Assembly (NCBI GenBank): GCA_019096155.1
Contig: JAHCVI010000001.1
Location: 2,418,001 to 2,482,000, forward strand
Source of the DNA: Staphylotrichum longicolle
Taxonomy: Eukaryota; Ascomycota; Sordariomycetes; Sordariales; Chaetomiaceae
Direction of reading: 5' to 3'
Length of the DNA stretch: 64,000 nt
Shown piece by piece: positions 54,574 to 64,000 of the stretch. Below the pieces are notes generated by a model. That model was not told the origin of the DNA. It was given only the letters and a program-made list of their open reading frames with translations, and did not search any database. Within the stretch, counting starts at the first letter, position 1; each line of letters opens with the position of its first letter. The position numbers and the translations under genes are program-made.

Positions 54574-57500
54574 TTAATGTCCGAAGCTTGTGTGGTTGTG
54601 GTGGGCTTCTTCAAGGACTGCATAGCTGGTTAGTTTGGTTTTCTTATCATCGGGGCAATATGGACAAAACTTACTGCGTAGGATACTCATCTGGCCCGCC
54701 CGATCCTCGCAAGCAATCTGCAATCCACTGCCATCAACCAGGTCGAGAACAACGCTGTTGGGCAGCTCTTGCAACTCCACGTCGGGCGCATATGGAGGCT
54801 TGAAATCAGACATGTGGTAACGCTTGACCATCGCCCCGTGCCTATCCTTGCCGGGGGCAGGGTGCATCATGGCCGAGCCCTGAACGGCGCTCAGGATGAG
54901 GAACCCTTGGTTGTCGAGGCAGATGCTGCGGCGCTTCCACAAGAGGTTGTCCGGAAACTGGACATTGACGTCGCCCATGAACGCGACGATACTGGGCTGG
55001 GATTGGGCTGCCGAGCCAGCTGCAGTGCTGGCTCTAGAGGCGGCCTCAACATCCGCCGCGTCCTCCTCGGCCACCGTGGGCGAGATGGACGGAGCAGAAT
55101 TCTTTCTGCTAGTCACGAGCGAGTTGGAGAGACGCCGCATAAAGCGGCTGGCGCGGCTGCCCTTGCTCTGGTTGGGGCTGGCCGGCCCAGAGCTGCCGAA
55201 CCCGGACTTCTTTTCGTCTGCGCTGGAGCTGCTCTTGGCCTCGGCTCCGAGATCAGCACCATCTGCCATCCGGGGAGTGGGCAGCACCGCAGAAGAAAGG
55301 GCAGGGCTGTTCTGGTCGATTGACGAGCGACGACTGCTGATGCTGAGACGACGAGCGAGGGAACCGGCTTGATGGATCGACGAAGCACGAGAAGGTGGGC
55401 GTGAAATCGCAGGGGAAGCCTGGCTGGCAGCTGCGGAGGAAAGGGCATTACCAAGATTGTCCGTAGACGGCGATTTGGTGCCGATTATCGACTCTGTGCG
55501 GTCCTTGATAAAGCCCTTCACAAACGAGAGAGACGAGCGGCGTCGGGGACGGAGCCCATCGCTAGCTTCCGACTTTGTGACGTCCCTCTCCCCATCCTGG
55601 GATTGCTTTGACAACCGTCGCTCTAACAGGGACTGTTTCGCCTGGGTCGCGATGTCCCGCTCCAGAGTGCGCACCGACAGAACGCTGGACGGCCGGACTG
55701 GGCTTCGCGAATCGACTCTGTTTTGGACATCCACCACCAGGGGCGACTGCTTCAGGTCCAATGGTGAGTACTCTGCGGAACCCCCTTTCGACTCTGGAGC
55801 TTTCGGAAATGGTTGGTTCGGGTCGCGGATGATGCGGGCTCTCACCTGAACGGATTCAGGTCTGCCCCGAGGAGGCATTCCCCCTTCAAACATGGACAGT
55901 CGATTCACCAGGGAGTCGGACCGGCCACGCCCCATAACCTTCAAGGCTTCCGGGGATGACTCCCTCGATCCGGGGGGTGAAGGGCTTGGACCTCCGTTTA
56001 CGGAACCAGCACGGTCGACCACTGACGGCGACCTCGACGGCTCTCGGGTGCCAGCTTTGCGCACGGCAAAGAAGGTGGACGCAGGGCGCTCCTTCGGTGC
56101 CGCGTGACTCGCGTCCCCACCCGGACTGCTTCCAGAGAGCTTTTCCAGGGCCTTTATCCGCTGCGAAATGCTTGAACCTAGCTTGGAGCTCTTGGGCCGG
56201 ACGTCTGAAGTTGATTGCTGGGATATCTTCTGCAGGTAAGCAGCACCAGACGAGGCCGACCTCACTGGACTAGCCGATGTCTCCCCGGGAGCCAAGAAAG
56301 AGTTACGGACGGGATTTGATACAGTCCTCACGAATCGCGGCGCTGATGCAGTGCTCTCCGGGCCGGCGGGTCTCTTAGCAGCTTGGTCAAGTGCGAAGAA
56401 GGGAGAAATCGGAGACTTCGACACAGTAATTGGGGTCGCTTGTTGTACGGTCGCCGACTGCAGTTCATCCATAAAGCCGTCGTTATCCAGAATGCTGATA
56501 ACGGAGCGTCGCTTGTCGTTGTCCGGCGCGTCGAGATCTGTCCGAATGGGCCCGGGGAGAATCCGCCTCCTGGGTTCTATGCCAGTCGCCTCGGTCGCCT
56601 CGGGCGTTTCGCCCCCTCCAACGTCACTGTCCTTCTCCGGAACTGGTGGAGCAGAGTCCCCGACACGCCAGGAATCCACATCTGAGGTGTGGGCGACAAT
56701 CGACGGAACAGATGGGGCTACTCCGCTGGTGGGGGACTTGGTTTCTTGCGTAGAAAACTTGGAGAGCGGAATCCGGAACTGCGGCGATGGCAGTTTTCCT
56801 TCTTGATGGGGATCGACTTCGGTAGGCTTGGGCTCGAGGGTGCTGGAGGCCGGCACCGCCGCTTCCGCTGTTTCAGTGGGGTTCGCTTCGCTTGCACCTT
56901 CCTCGAGCTTCTCGGGCGACGCCAGGATCTCGGGTGAAGCCTCAGCTGGACCGCCGAGGGCGGCGGCGTTCTGCTCCGTCTTGGACGAAACAGCCACAGG
57001 AGACTCCTCCTCAGCTCCGCCATCCTTGGCCTCAGCGACAATGGTTGCCTGTGACTGTCTGTCATGCGTCCCAGGCTCCGCCCCATCGACAACTTCGCTG
57101 GCGGGAAAAGTTTCACTGGGGCTCGATGCGGCTGGTTTGATGTCGGCGGATTCAGCTTCTACTTCCAGCTCCGGATGTTCGTCCTTGGCCAAGACCGTTT
57201 CGTCTGTTGAATCAGATAATGATGAAGCCTGGGTAGAATCGCCGATCTCCGAAGTGGCAAGCGGTGAGGCAGGAAGGGAGTCAGTCTGAGTATCCACCGA
57301 AGCCTGATCTGTTCCAACATCAATCCCAGAATCGACATTCGATGCCGAGAGAGGGTCCACTTCCTGTGCATCCCCCTCATCGGCCGTCGCCTCCTCCTCC
57401 TGCAAAGTGCCTTCTGCGACCTCGGGGTCCTGCTTTTCGTCTGGCAGGCCGGGCGTGCTGGGAGCAGAGGGTATCTCGGAAGCCGGCGCTTCAAGTGCCG

Positions 57501-58875
57501 GTTGTAAGCTCAGCATCTTCTTCTTCTCCTTAGCTTCATGGCCTTCAGCAGGCGTGCTTTTTCGGGCGTCATCGTGTTCGGCTTGTTCGCGGTTGGGACG
57601 GCAGCTGGAACGTTGACTTTGGGCACCGAGGTCGGAGCCACTGAGGCTGTTTCGGTGCTCTCTGGCAGTGGCACAGGCTCTTTGTCAGAAGGTTTCACGT
57701 CGAGATCAACCGCTTCAAACTGCGGGGAGCTCTCTTCTGCCTGCTCTTGAATCGGAGGTTCTTGGCCTTCGTCGTCCTGGCTGTGGGACCGAGACCGACC
57801 CTTTTTGGAACCCTTCGACGCCGACTTGAGACCGGCCGGTACCGTCGCGACAGGGCGGTGGGCTGCTCCCCCTGCTGATGACCGTGGGCGCCCAGCGAGA
57901 TCTGCTGAGGGTCTCGGACCGAGTTTCACTCGTGGCTTTGAGTACGGGTGGGATGTAGTCAGGTAGAGGTCGGTTCTTGACGACTGCGATGACATACGCC
58001 TTGAAGCGTCATCGAATGATGTTGCCGGCGACGAGGGCCTTGGGACGCCCATGAAATGCGGTGGCTCGTTTTCGTTGGCAAACCGCGAAGCTTCTGGCGA
58101 CCTAGCAAGGTTTGCATCCAGCTTGACAGGAGGTTCGGAGGCTGTCGGAGTCTTGGGGCGCTCTTCCTCCTTGACAACCGACTGGCGCTTTCTCTCCCGC
58201 TCCTCCTCTTCCTCCTCCTCGGTAATCTCCATCAAGCGTCTCCGGCGTAGGGAGCTTGTCGAGGAGGACGTGGAGCCGGATGCAGCGTGGAGTGAACAAG
58301 CTGCTGAGAGCTTGGTATCCTTAAGCTCCTTGGCGTCGGCGATGGAGAAGGTGGTGTCGGAGGGAGAAAACCGGTCGCAGACCGCGTTGAAATGGACAGT
58401 CACTCGCGCTGCAGAGAAATCAAATGAGTTTTTGTGCCGTTGGTAGCCAAGCGGCGCAAGCGAAAAGAGAAGGAGCAGAGCGTACCTTGAATCAACCTGG
58501 AACAGTCCTCGGGCAGGTATTTGATGATGACATTGCGGCGCCTGTATCTCAGGAAGCCGTAGAGTGGTGACTTCTCCGTGTATTGTGCAATGTTATTGCG
58601 AATCTCAACGATGCCGCCGTTGCCTCGACCCAGCAGCTCGACTTCGTCACGAGCTGCATACTTGAGGAGGAACCTGTATTGAGCACCATGATTAGGGCCC
58701 GGTTTCGAGTAGAGTAGGTACCAGATACGCCTCGTGACTTGGATGATCAAGTTGCACAACGGCTGCCAAAAGCAACAAAGCAATGGCGGGTAGAGACGTA
58801 CCATCCTCCGGGCTCCGCGACGGCCGTCTCGTGCGCCTCCTTGACTCGTGCGTCGTCCAACCCATTCAGCGACAT
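54574..58875 (-). CDS. Large ADF-H-domain protein, one apparent frameshift
   Basis: Four exons (58802-58875, 58486-58673, 54675-58408, 54574-54617) give about 1,346 residues if one missing base is restored. Residues 1 to about 130 resemble an ADF-homology/cofilin-type actin-binding domain: MSLNGLDDARVKEAHETAVA, WFLLKYAARDEVELLGRGNG, IVEIRNNIAQYTEKSPLYGF and VIIKYLPEDCSRLIQARVTV. About 1,000 residues of disordered Ser/Pro/Glu-rich sequence follow. The end is a conserved globular part (FMGDVNVQFPDNLLWKRRSI, AMMHPAPGKDRHGAMVKRYH, VVLDLVDGSGLQIACEDRAG). Near 57528 the frame must slip: KARLLKAMKLR should run into EKKKMLSLQP, but one G is missing from the coding strand. The exon sum is short of a multiple of three by one. 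I infer an actin-patch or cortex regulator. It is sometimes misnamed a GPI-anchored protein. Confidence 0.82.
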
Positions 58876-61088
58876 GTCGGGCTACCTCGTGGGCCGCCAG
58901 TTCCGCGTTCGTCTCTATCCGCAACCGCAGGGTAAAATGGTTGTGTGTGGCTAAATGTTTCAACCAGAACGCGGGCGTCGTGCTATGGGCGATGGGCGAT
59001 GGGCGATGGGCGCAAACGTCGGACAGCGGTTCAGGGGCAATGGGCAAGGCTGGACTGCTGCTGCTCAGCCGAGCCTACGATGCACATGGAGCGATTGGCC
59101 CGTCTCGAGGCGTCGAAGCGGCGAGGCTGAGGCACGCAAGAAACATGGAACGGATTTGCAGAGGGTTGCAGCAGATCTCGGGCGGGCGCTGGCGATCTGG
59201 CGACCTCAGACGGTAGAGCTCCGGGCTTTGGCCGTTGTTGTCGCCGTGGGTGGTGGTGTCCAGTCGGACCAGAGAGCAACACGCACCCCAACCTCGAATT
59301 AACAAGGGAGGCGTAGCACTGCTCAAGCAAAAGAAGGAAAGTGACAAAGAGAGGGAACTCCGGCAAGCACCAGCCAGAGGGAATAACGAGCGTAGTGGTT
59401 TATTGGGGGCGCTTTGGGCGTCGAACAGAGGCAGCGGCGGAAGCGGCTGCAACGCTTCTCCCAGAGTGCAACCTGGGCGTGCTCCAGACCAGGGCGAAAG
59501 GGGGTCGGCGAAAAAAGTTAGGGGAATGAGGGGAGGTGTTTGAAAGGAGCATCAGCGAATTGGCAATCACGCTCCTCCTTTGCTCGGTGCGAGATTTAGC
59601 GGACAGGGGTCCAGACACGAAGGCCCAAAGGATCTTGAGGGGACCTGCTGCTGATTGCTTCGGGTGGGGTTGTGGCCAGGAACGGGGTCCAAGGTCTCAC
59701 TCACCGACAGTTTTCCAGAAGCTTTGCCATCATCAGCTCCCACGCTCGAGAAATACGATATCTTGCCGGCTGTGGTGCAAGCCGCTGGCGTAACAGTGCC
59801 CGACTCGCTTCACAATGCAGCGCTCTGGCAAAAATGCTTACAGAAATATACAATGACTCCCTGGTACAGTCTTCAGTCCCACGCCCCTTAAGTTGTGCAA
59901 CCTCATTCCCGGAACCTCTCCCCACGGTGGAGAAGCAATTCCCCCTTGTCCAGACCTAACCCGTTTGGGACTCTCCACATGCAGAAGACAGTCGAGCTTC
60001 GTTTCAGGCTTCTCTTGCATTCGGGCTTCGGTCACAACCACGGGTTCCCAGTCGACAACCAGAACTTCGCGCTCATTCTCTTGTGATGCCGGCACAGGAC
60101 CAACACCACATCTGACCAAGGCGGACAGTGTGTTTGATTTCTAGAAATCTAATCTCCATGGCAATCACCTGCCTGGGATGCAAGATGGTTTGCACTTTTT
60201 GTCTGCTTGCTGAAGCTGCACACACACCTTTGCATTCACGCTCATGCTCCATTGGTTCTGAGCAACCGCTCCTTCAGCCATTACTGGTGACGGCTGCTGC
60301 AGGTCGTGACTGAGAGGTGGTGAACTCGACACCACCTCAAGGAACGCTTTGACATTGTCGGCGGCCGTGCATCTTCGCTTTTACCATTCACGAGCCAATG
60401 CTCGAGAATGCAACCCTCCCTTGACAGCATGACCTCAACTTTGGCGGAGACTCTACAAATTGAATGCTGAAGTGGTGCGGACTGTTGGGCGTTCTCGCCA
60501 ACCCCGTCCATGGTGAGGTGTTGCCGTTGCCTCACAACTCTATCGTTGTATCAGTCTCAACCTGGTCCCTTAGTTCTCTACTTTCTAGGACGATAAAGCC
60601 AGGTGAGGACCTCATCTCGCCGGCCTATGCACTTCACAGTTGTCCTTCGCCTGTTGGGTGACTGGTTTCTGGGATTGTATGTTGTTAGACGCCAGAGCTG
60701 GAAGTGAGCCGGGTGTCTGCTGGTCATGTTAGTTTCTTATTATGCCGTCGGTCAACACTTCAGCAAATGAAGAAATATATACTCAAAGTAAGGAGGACGA
60801 CTTGAACGCAAGCTCTGTTTGTGACAGCAGTTTACAATGACACAAGTTCCCCGTAGTCCACGTCGCCAAACAGGAACGGCGTCTGCTGCAGCTGGTAAAG
60901 AAATGGAAGTGTGACTCCTACCGTCAAACAATACAGCCTCTTAGCAAACCCACGTCAAGCAATGAGTCTCGGGCCTCTGGATATAAAATCCTTAACTCTT
61001 CTGCATCAACAGAAAACGGGAATCCCAACACTGCCCCATCCATTTCTCACAGAAGATACACCCGCGTCCCTTCCTCAAACAATACACC
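58876..61088. other. 2.2-kb intergenic region between ADF-H and MYND genes
   Basis: No supported gene is seen. A four-copy heptamer repeat (58985-59012) lies 110 nt upstream of the ADF-H start. Open frames up to 125 codons on both strands have no recognised family. The rest should be two divergent promoters. Confidence 0.45.
58985..59012 (+). repeat. ATGGGCG heptamer tandem repeat, four copies
   Basis: Four perfect copies are seen directly, upstream of the ADF-H gene (CGCCCAT on its strand). Being seven long it would shift frame if coding, so it is more likely promoter or leader sequence. Confidence 0.85.
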
Positions 61089-61880
61089 ATGGCTGACTCC
61101 TGCACCCTCTGCGGCGCCTCCCCGCCAGCCGTGACCATCAAGCGCTGCGCCAAGTGCAGCACCACGCCCTACTGCTCGCGTGACTGCCAAAAGGCCGACT
61201 GGAAGTCCCACAAGAAAACCTGCGGCAAATCGCCCTCGGCCTCCTCCTCTTCTCCCTCCGCGACGAGCAACCCCCTGACGCACCCCATCACCACCCCCTT
61301 CACCCGCCTCGACCAGGGCACCTACCTGCACGACCTGCCCGAGCAGGACGTCTACGCTCTGCTCATCGACGCCTACCGCCTGCGGGTCAGCGACGTGACC
61401 AACTTGGACGGCGCCGCCATGGTCGCCGACGAGATCTTCATGGACGACGAGCCGAGCGCCGCGGACCCCTTCCCGGGCTTCCGGCACTTCCTCAACACGG
61501 CGCAGTTCTGCCCGCCGGCCGAGGCGACCGGGGCGAGCGTGCTCCCGCCGTGGTGGAGCGCCGCGAAGCGCCGCGCGTGCGACCTGCTCGCCGCGGGCCG
61601 CGGGGAGGAGGAGGGCGTCGGGACGCCCGAGCTGCGGGCGTGGTGCGACCTGCGGAGGAAGGCGGTGCTGGACAAGGGGGAGGTGAGCGCGCGGTACGGC
61701 AGCCCGCAGTTTCCGATGCAGCTGCGCATGCTGGCCGAGGCGGTGTACCAGCGCGGCGTAGGCGGGATGCCGGGCACGTCGATGAGGAAGGTGATGGCTA
61801 GTATGGAGGGGGCAGGAGCGGGAGGTATGCAGGGCAGCATGGTGGATATTATGACGGGAAGTCATTCGAGGGTTCGCTGA
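61089..61880 (+). CDS. MYND-type zinc-finger protein
   Basis: A single exon of 263 residues begins MADSCTLCGASPP. Residues 5-45 form a MYND finger with the C-x2-C, C-x2-C, C-x3-C, H-x3-C order (CTLCG, CAKCS, YCSRDCQ, HKKTC). MYND fingers bind proline-rich peptides. The remaining 200 residues form a fungal C-terminal region (LDQGTYLHDLPEQDVYALLI, DAYRLRVSDVTN, FLNTAQFCPP, QFPMQLRMLAEAVYQRGVGG). I see no SET domain or other catalytic core. Such small MYND proteins are widespread in Pezizomycotina and their partners are unknown. The coding region is very GC-rich. Confidence 0.88.
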   Translation: MADSCTLCGASPPAVTIKRCAKCSTTPYCSRDCQKADWKSHKKTCGKSPSASSSSPSATSNPLTHPITTPFTRLDQGTYLHDLPEQDVYALLIDAYRLRVSDVTNLDGAAMVADEIFMDDEPSAADPFPGFRHFLNTAQFCPPAEATGASVLPPWWSAAKRRACDLLAAGRGEEEGVGTPELRAWCDLRRKAVLDKGEVSARYGSPQFPMQLRMLAEAVYQRGVGGMPGTSMRKVMASMEGAGAGGMQGSMVDIMTGSHSRVR

Positions 61881-62306
61881 GGACGAAGTGGACGAGAGGA
61901 CGGCAGACGAATTCTTAGAGACTTCACAGCATCTTTGGCCGCAACAAAAGCAACATGGCGACCACAGAAACGGTCTGCTGCCCCAGGTCAAGGGACCACG
62001 AAATGAAACGCACATATGTACACCTAACCTACAGATAAGCAAGCCATGAAATCGCAACCGGTCCTTCTACGCGGCCCCGTGTCCGCTCAAACAACGATTC
62101 GCGGGAGCCAATGTCCGCCATGCTGAGAAACGATGTCAATACTATCCTAGCGCCCCCTGCCATGATACAACGTGACAACTGCAAGATGCTCCCTGTTGCT
62201 TGGTCTCCTGAGACACTGCTTTGCCGAATGTTCTACCTCAAGATGGAGTTGCCACATGGACTGCCAAAGCCAGCGTGGTCACTTGGACCATCAAACTTGA
62301 ACTCGA
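61881..62306. other. Convergent interval between MYND and PP2C genes
   Basis: These 426 bases lie between convergent stops and should be the two 3' UTRs. No gene is seen. Confidence 0.5.
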
Positions 62307-64000
62307 CTAAGTGCTCTTAGGTGGCGTGTCCCGAGTTGTGTCCTGTGGAGAATCCACCAGCAACTGCTCCGCCGGCGCCGGCCCAGCTGCATCCACAGGC
62401 TCTTCGATTGACACGGGCTCCTCTTCCACAGAACCCTCGATGACGGTAGGGATGAACGCCTTGTCTCCGTCCTCAGCTAGAGAGGGGTCGTGACCCTTGC
62501 CGCTGTTGCTCGCCGAAACGCCCACTGGCGAACTGCCGCCCTCGGCGATCTTGGCTTTGGTGGCGTTGACAATCTTCTCTGCCTCGCTCACCTTACCAGA
62601 GGCAGTGGCGGCATCGCCTTCAACGCCAATGGCCTTGTCCTTGTTAGTCTGGTTCTCCAAGAGAGCCTGCTTGTCGAAGCGGATAATCATGCAGGACAGG
62701 TTGTCGGTGCTGAAACGGGAGAGCGCGTGGTCTACGAGAAGCTTGGACGCCGCGGCAGGGTCTTGTATGTTCCGGACGAGATCGACGGCGTCTTGGTCTG
62801 AGCAGACATCCCAAAGCTATTGAAGTGGTTAGCCCTCTTTCTCGTCTTGTCTACACTTTCGGTCGTCCACCTACCCCATCGCAAGCGATTATGACAAACT
62901 CGTCCAGGTCAGGCTGAATGACGGTCTCCGTGGTGTAGGGGTGTCCGGTGACGAGATCTTTCATGTACGTGTCGCCAAGGGCGCGGGTAACAGCAAGGAC
63001 ACCGTTGACTCGGTTGTTCAATATCAGCCCGCCAGCGTTGGCTATGCGCTTCCCCTCGTTCTCATCGCTGCCCTTGTGGTCGTACGACAAGCGCAGAGCC
63101 TTGCCCTGACGGCAGAGAATTATCCGAGCATCTCCTACATTGGCAGTGTAGAGGACGCGCTGCCTGGTTGCTGTGCTCTTTAACCTTGCGTGTGCCGCTT
63201 CCGGGGCCGCCAGACTTGACGATTCCTCGGAGGATTTGGAAACCTCCTCGGCTGCTTTGGCCAGGGCCGGAGCGATAGCCTGGGAGCCAGTCGCAGAGAG
63301 GGTGCTCGGAACCCGGTCTTCCCAACGAAGTACCGCGACGGCCGCTGTGCAGCCGCTGTTCTTAAGAGGCAGCTTCTCCAACTGCGCGTCGACGGCCGTG
63401 AAGGTCTGGTCGAGGAGCTCCGGTATAGGCGCATTCGGGTTCTTCCTGATGACCTCCTCCAGTATTATGTGAAGCTTCTTTCCACACCAATCTGCAGCGA
63501 AGGTTCCCGCATGGCCGTCAAAGATGGCGAAATACCCATTGTCGGTTTCCATCATGCCCTGATCCAGCGCGGCAGCACCCTGCCCTTCGCCCGCATCGGC
63601 AACACCCTTGCCCGCAACCTGGGCACCGCCCTCCGCGCCGAGGACGGGCGCCGGAGTGTGTAGGAAGTTGTACAGGAAGGCGTGGGTATCCTCCATGGTG
63701 CGTCTGCACTTCTTGTTTCTGTCCTCCCACACGCCCACTCTGAAAGTCGATCGGGGCCCAGGAAGCGACTCGCCAGCGGCATTGTTGTGCTGGCCCTGGG
63801 GCACGGCAAGAGCCTGGTCCTGCTTGCCGAGCTTTTGCAGGGGAGTCTGGTTAGACGACTTGGAGTCAGCAGCGAGATCGTTGTTGGAACGACTGCCAAC
63901 TTGAGTAAAGAGAGTGGTCTTGGCTTGGGCTATCAAGCTGCTGGCTTTGCCGCTCACCCCGCTGCTCCGTCGCTTCTTTTGTTCTGCCGAGCCGCCATTG
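62307..64000 (-). CDS. PP2C-family protein phosphatase (5' end beyond window)
   Basis: Two exons are visible (62875-64000 and 62307-62816). The frame is open to the right edge, so the start codon lies outside. Visible residues begin NGGSAEQKKRRSSG. PP2C motifs follow in order: FRVGVWEDRNKKCRRTMEDT, FAIFDGHAG with a metal-binding Asp, AVLRWEDRV, LYTANVGDARIILCR, AVTRALGDTYMKD and FVIIACDGLWDVCSDQDAVD across the splice, then STDNLSCMIIRF with the last metal Asp. It is Mg/Mn-dependent and most like Ptc1, which turns off stress MAP-kinase pathways such as HOG. About 120 acidic low-complexity residues form the C-terminal tail, unlike the short yeast Ptc1. The Ptc1 assignment is an inference from the motif spacing. 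Confidence 0.9.

Noticed and set aside
57510..57540. Programmed frameshift at CTA-AGG in the ADF-H gene
   Set aside because: The Ty1-type CUU-AGG site causes +1 slippage, whereas this gene needs the opposite direction. A missing G in a G run is simpler.
59075..59452. 125-codon minus-strand frame in the ADF-H/MYND interval
   Set aside because: Low-complexity Leu/Ser/Arg content with no start context and no recognisable domain.

Overview
This is a gene-dense window from a filamentous ascomycete. Gene order, short GT-AG introns of about 50-100 nt, roughly 55-60% GC and protein similarity all point to a Sordariomycete, probably Sordariales/Chaetomiaceae. The species cannot be fixed from sequence alone. 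Twenty protein-coding loci are supported. Two are cut by the window ends: an HNH-nuclease gene on the left and a PP2C phosphatase gene on the right. I found no rRNA, tRNA, CRISPR array or intact transposon. Most loci are conserved housekeeping genes.

Layout. 0-7 kb: HNH-domain gene (-), VPS16 (-), ATG16 (+), DOT1 (-). 7.6-13 kb: an FHA-domain protein kinase (-) divergent from a large coiled-coil orphan (+). 14-25 kb: HAM1-like protein (+), fluoride exporter FEX (-), uracil phosphoribosyltransferase (+), DNA ligase IV (-). 25.6-29.7 kb: a 1,366-residue membrane protein ending in near-identical ankyrin repeats (+). 30-40 kb: methionyl-tRNA synthetase, a metallo-beta-lactamase-fold protein, a fungal family commonly mislabelled GGPP synthetase, and an MFS efflux pump with an in-frame stop (all +). 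40-47 kb: EDC3 (-) and PIF1 helicase (-). 49-59 kb: NHA1-type Na+/H+ antiporter (+), TOM22 (+), a 1.3-kb-residue ADF-H-domain protein (-). 61-64 kb: MYND zinc-finger protein (+) and PP2C phosphatase (-).

The genes are not an operon and share no single pathway. Several divergent pairs share short upstream regions: VPS16/ATG16 (both vacuole/autophagy), FHA kinase/coiled-coil protein, FEX/UPRT and LIG4/ankyrin protein. Two regions look accessory: the FHA kinase/coiled-coil pair, and the ankyrin membrane protein, whose repeat array resembles fast-evolving fungal recognition proteins. A two-copy telomere-type repeat lies next to each.

A recurrent oddity is that five otherwise conserved genes are broken. 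HAM1-like, FEX, LIG4 and the ADF-H gene carry 1-2 nt shifts, mostly in short homopolymers, and the MFS gene has a stop codon. Assembly or base-calling error is the simplest reading, but each needs checking.
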